DNA of 6,862 bases from Pseudomonadota bacterium. Its GTDB lineage: Bacteria; Pseudomonadota; Alphaproteobacteria; Rhizobiales; Xanthobacteraceae. The stretch lies in NCBI GenBank assembly GCA_023404705.1, contig JAEYAU010000127.1, forward strand, positions 1-6,862, written 5' to 3'. The translations under genes and the position numbers were made by a program. Below the pieces are notes generated by a model. The model saw only the letters and a program-made list of their open reading frames with translations. It searched no databases and was not told the origin of the DNA. Of this stretch, positions 6,801 to 6,862 are shown one piece after another; the first letter of the stretch is position 1; each line of letters starts with the position of its first letter.

Positions 6801-6829
6801 GAGACAAGACGATCGGGAGATGAGGTCAA
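6801..6829 (-). promoter_or_regulatory. Weak promoter candidate for the efflux operon
   Basis: On the minus strand TTGACC (6829-6824), preceded by a run of T, is a good -35 hexamer. At 17 bases spacing the -10 position reads TGTCTC (6806-6801), which is poor. Alphaproteobacterial -10 elements are often degenerate, so this is only a candidate. It lies just upstream of the 6770-6797 inverted repeat, which would fall around or after the transcription start. Confidence 0.2.
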
Positions 6830-6862
6830 AAAATCACGGCCGGGGGGCGGTTGGAGCGCCGC

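Noticed and set aside
6707..6829. Extension of the adaptor to ATG at 6829 (41 more residues).
   Set aside because: It would place the lipobox about 59 residues in, without a plausible signal peptide, and it ignores the good SD before 6706.
1..6862. A novel defence, mobile or biosynthetic system.
   Set aside because: All coding capacity is accounted for by four recognised housekeeping or efflux genes. There is no transposase, integrase, array, tRNA or compositional break.

Overview
This is a G+C-rich chromosomal window (roughly two thirds G+C by eye). All four genes lie on the minus strand, so biological order runs from high to low coordinates. Protein style suggests an alphaproteobacterium, most likely of the order Hyphomicrobiales (Bradyrhizobium/Rhodopseudomonas/Xanthobacteraceae-like). 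The pointers are the cpoB/ybgF N-terminus, the lipoprotein-adaptor plus RND-pump pair without an outer-membrane gene, and a palindromic intergenic repeat opening with GTCATCCCGG. This placement is an inference from memory of such genomes, not a database result.

Layout in the direction of transcription. (1) 6862-6707 is upstream DNA with a 7-bp inverted repeat, a weak promoter candidate and a clear Shine-Dalgarno (SD) sequence. (2) 6706-5549 encodes a lipoprotein periplasmic adaptor (membrane fusion protein) of an RND efflux pump. (3) 5543-2382, beginning 5 bp after the adaptor stop, encodes the 1053-residue RND inner-membrane transporter of the HAE-1/AcrB type. (4) 2381-2255 is a 127-bp gap with a weak promoter candidate and an SD. 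(5) 2254-557 encodes a 565-residue long-chain acyl-CoA synthetase that closely resembles FadD. (6) 556-324 is a 233-bp gap holding a 111-bp palindromic repeat (540-430) and an 8-bp-arm inverted repeat resembling a Crp-type operator (389-366). (7) 323-1 is the 5' part of cpoB (ybgF), the Tol-Pal-associated periplasmic protein, cut by the window edge.

Function: the adaptor and pump form a bicistronic drug/amphiphile exporter that must borrow a TolC-like outer-membrane channel encoded elsewhere. FadD activates long-chain fatty acids to acyl-CoA for beta-oxidation and lipid synthesis. CpoB works with Tol-Pal at the division site. The three units share an orientation and an envelope/lipid theme, but the gaps suggest at least partly separate transcription.

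I found no mobile element, RNA gene, CRISPR array or evidence of a novel multi-gene system. The points most worth a second look are the intergenic repeat, the Crp-like palindrome before cpoB, the separation of cpoB from pal, and the altered distal pocket of the pump.
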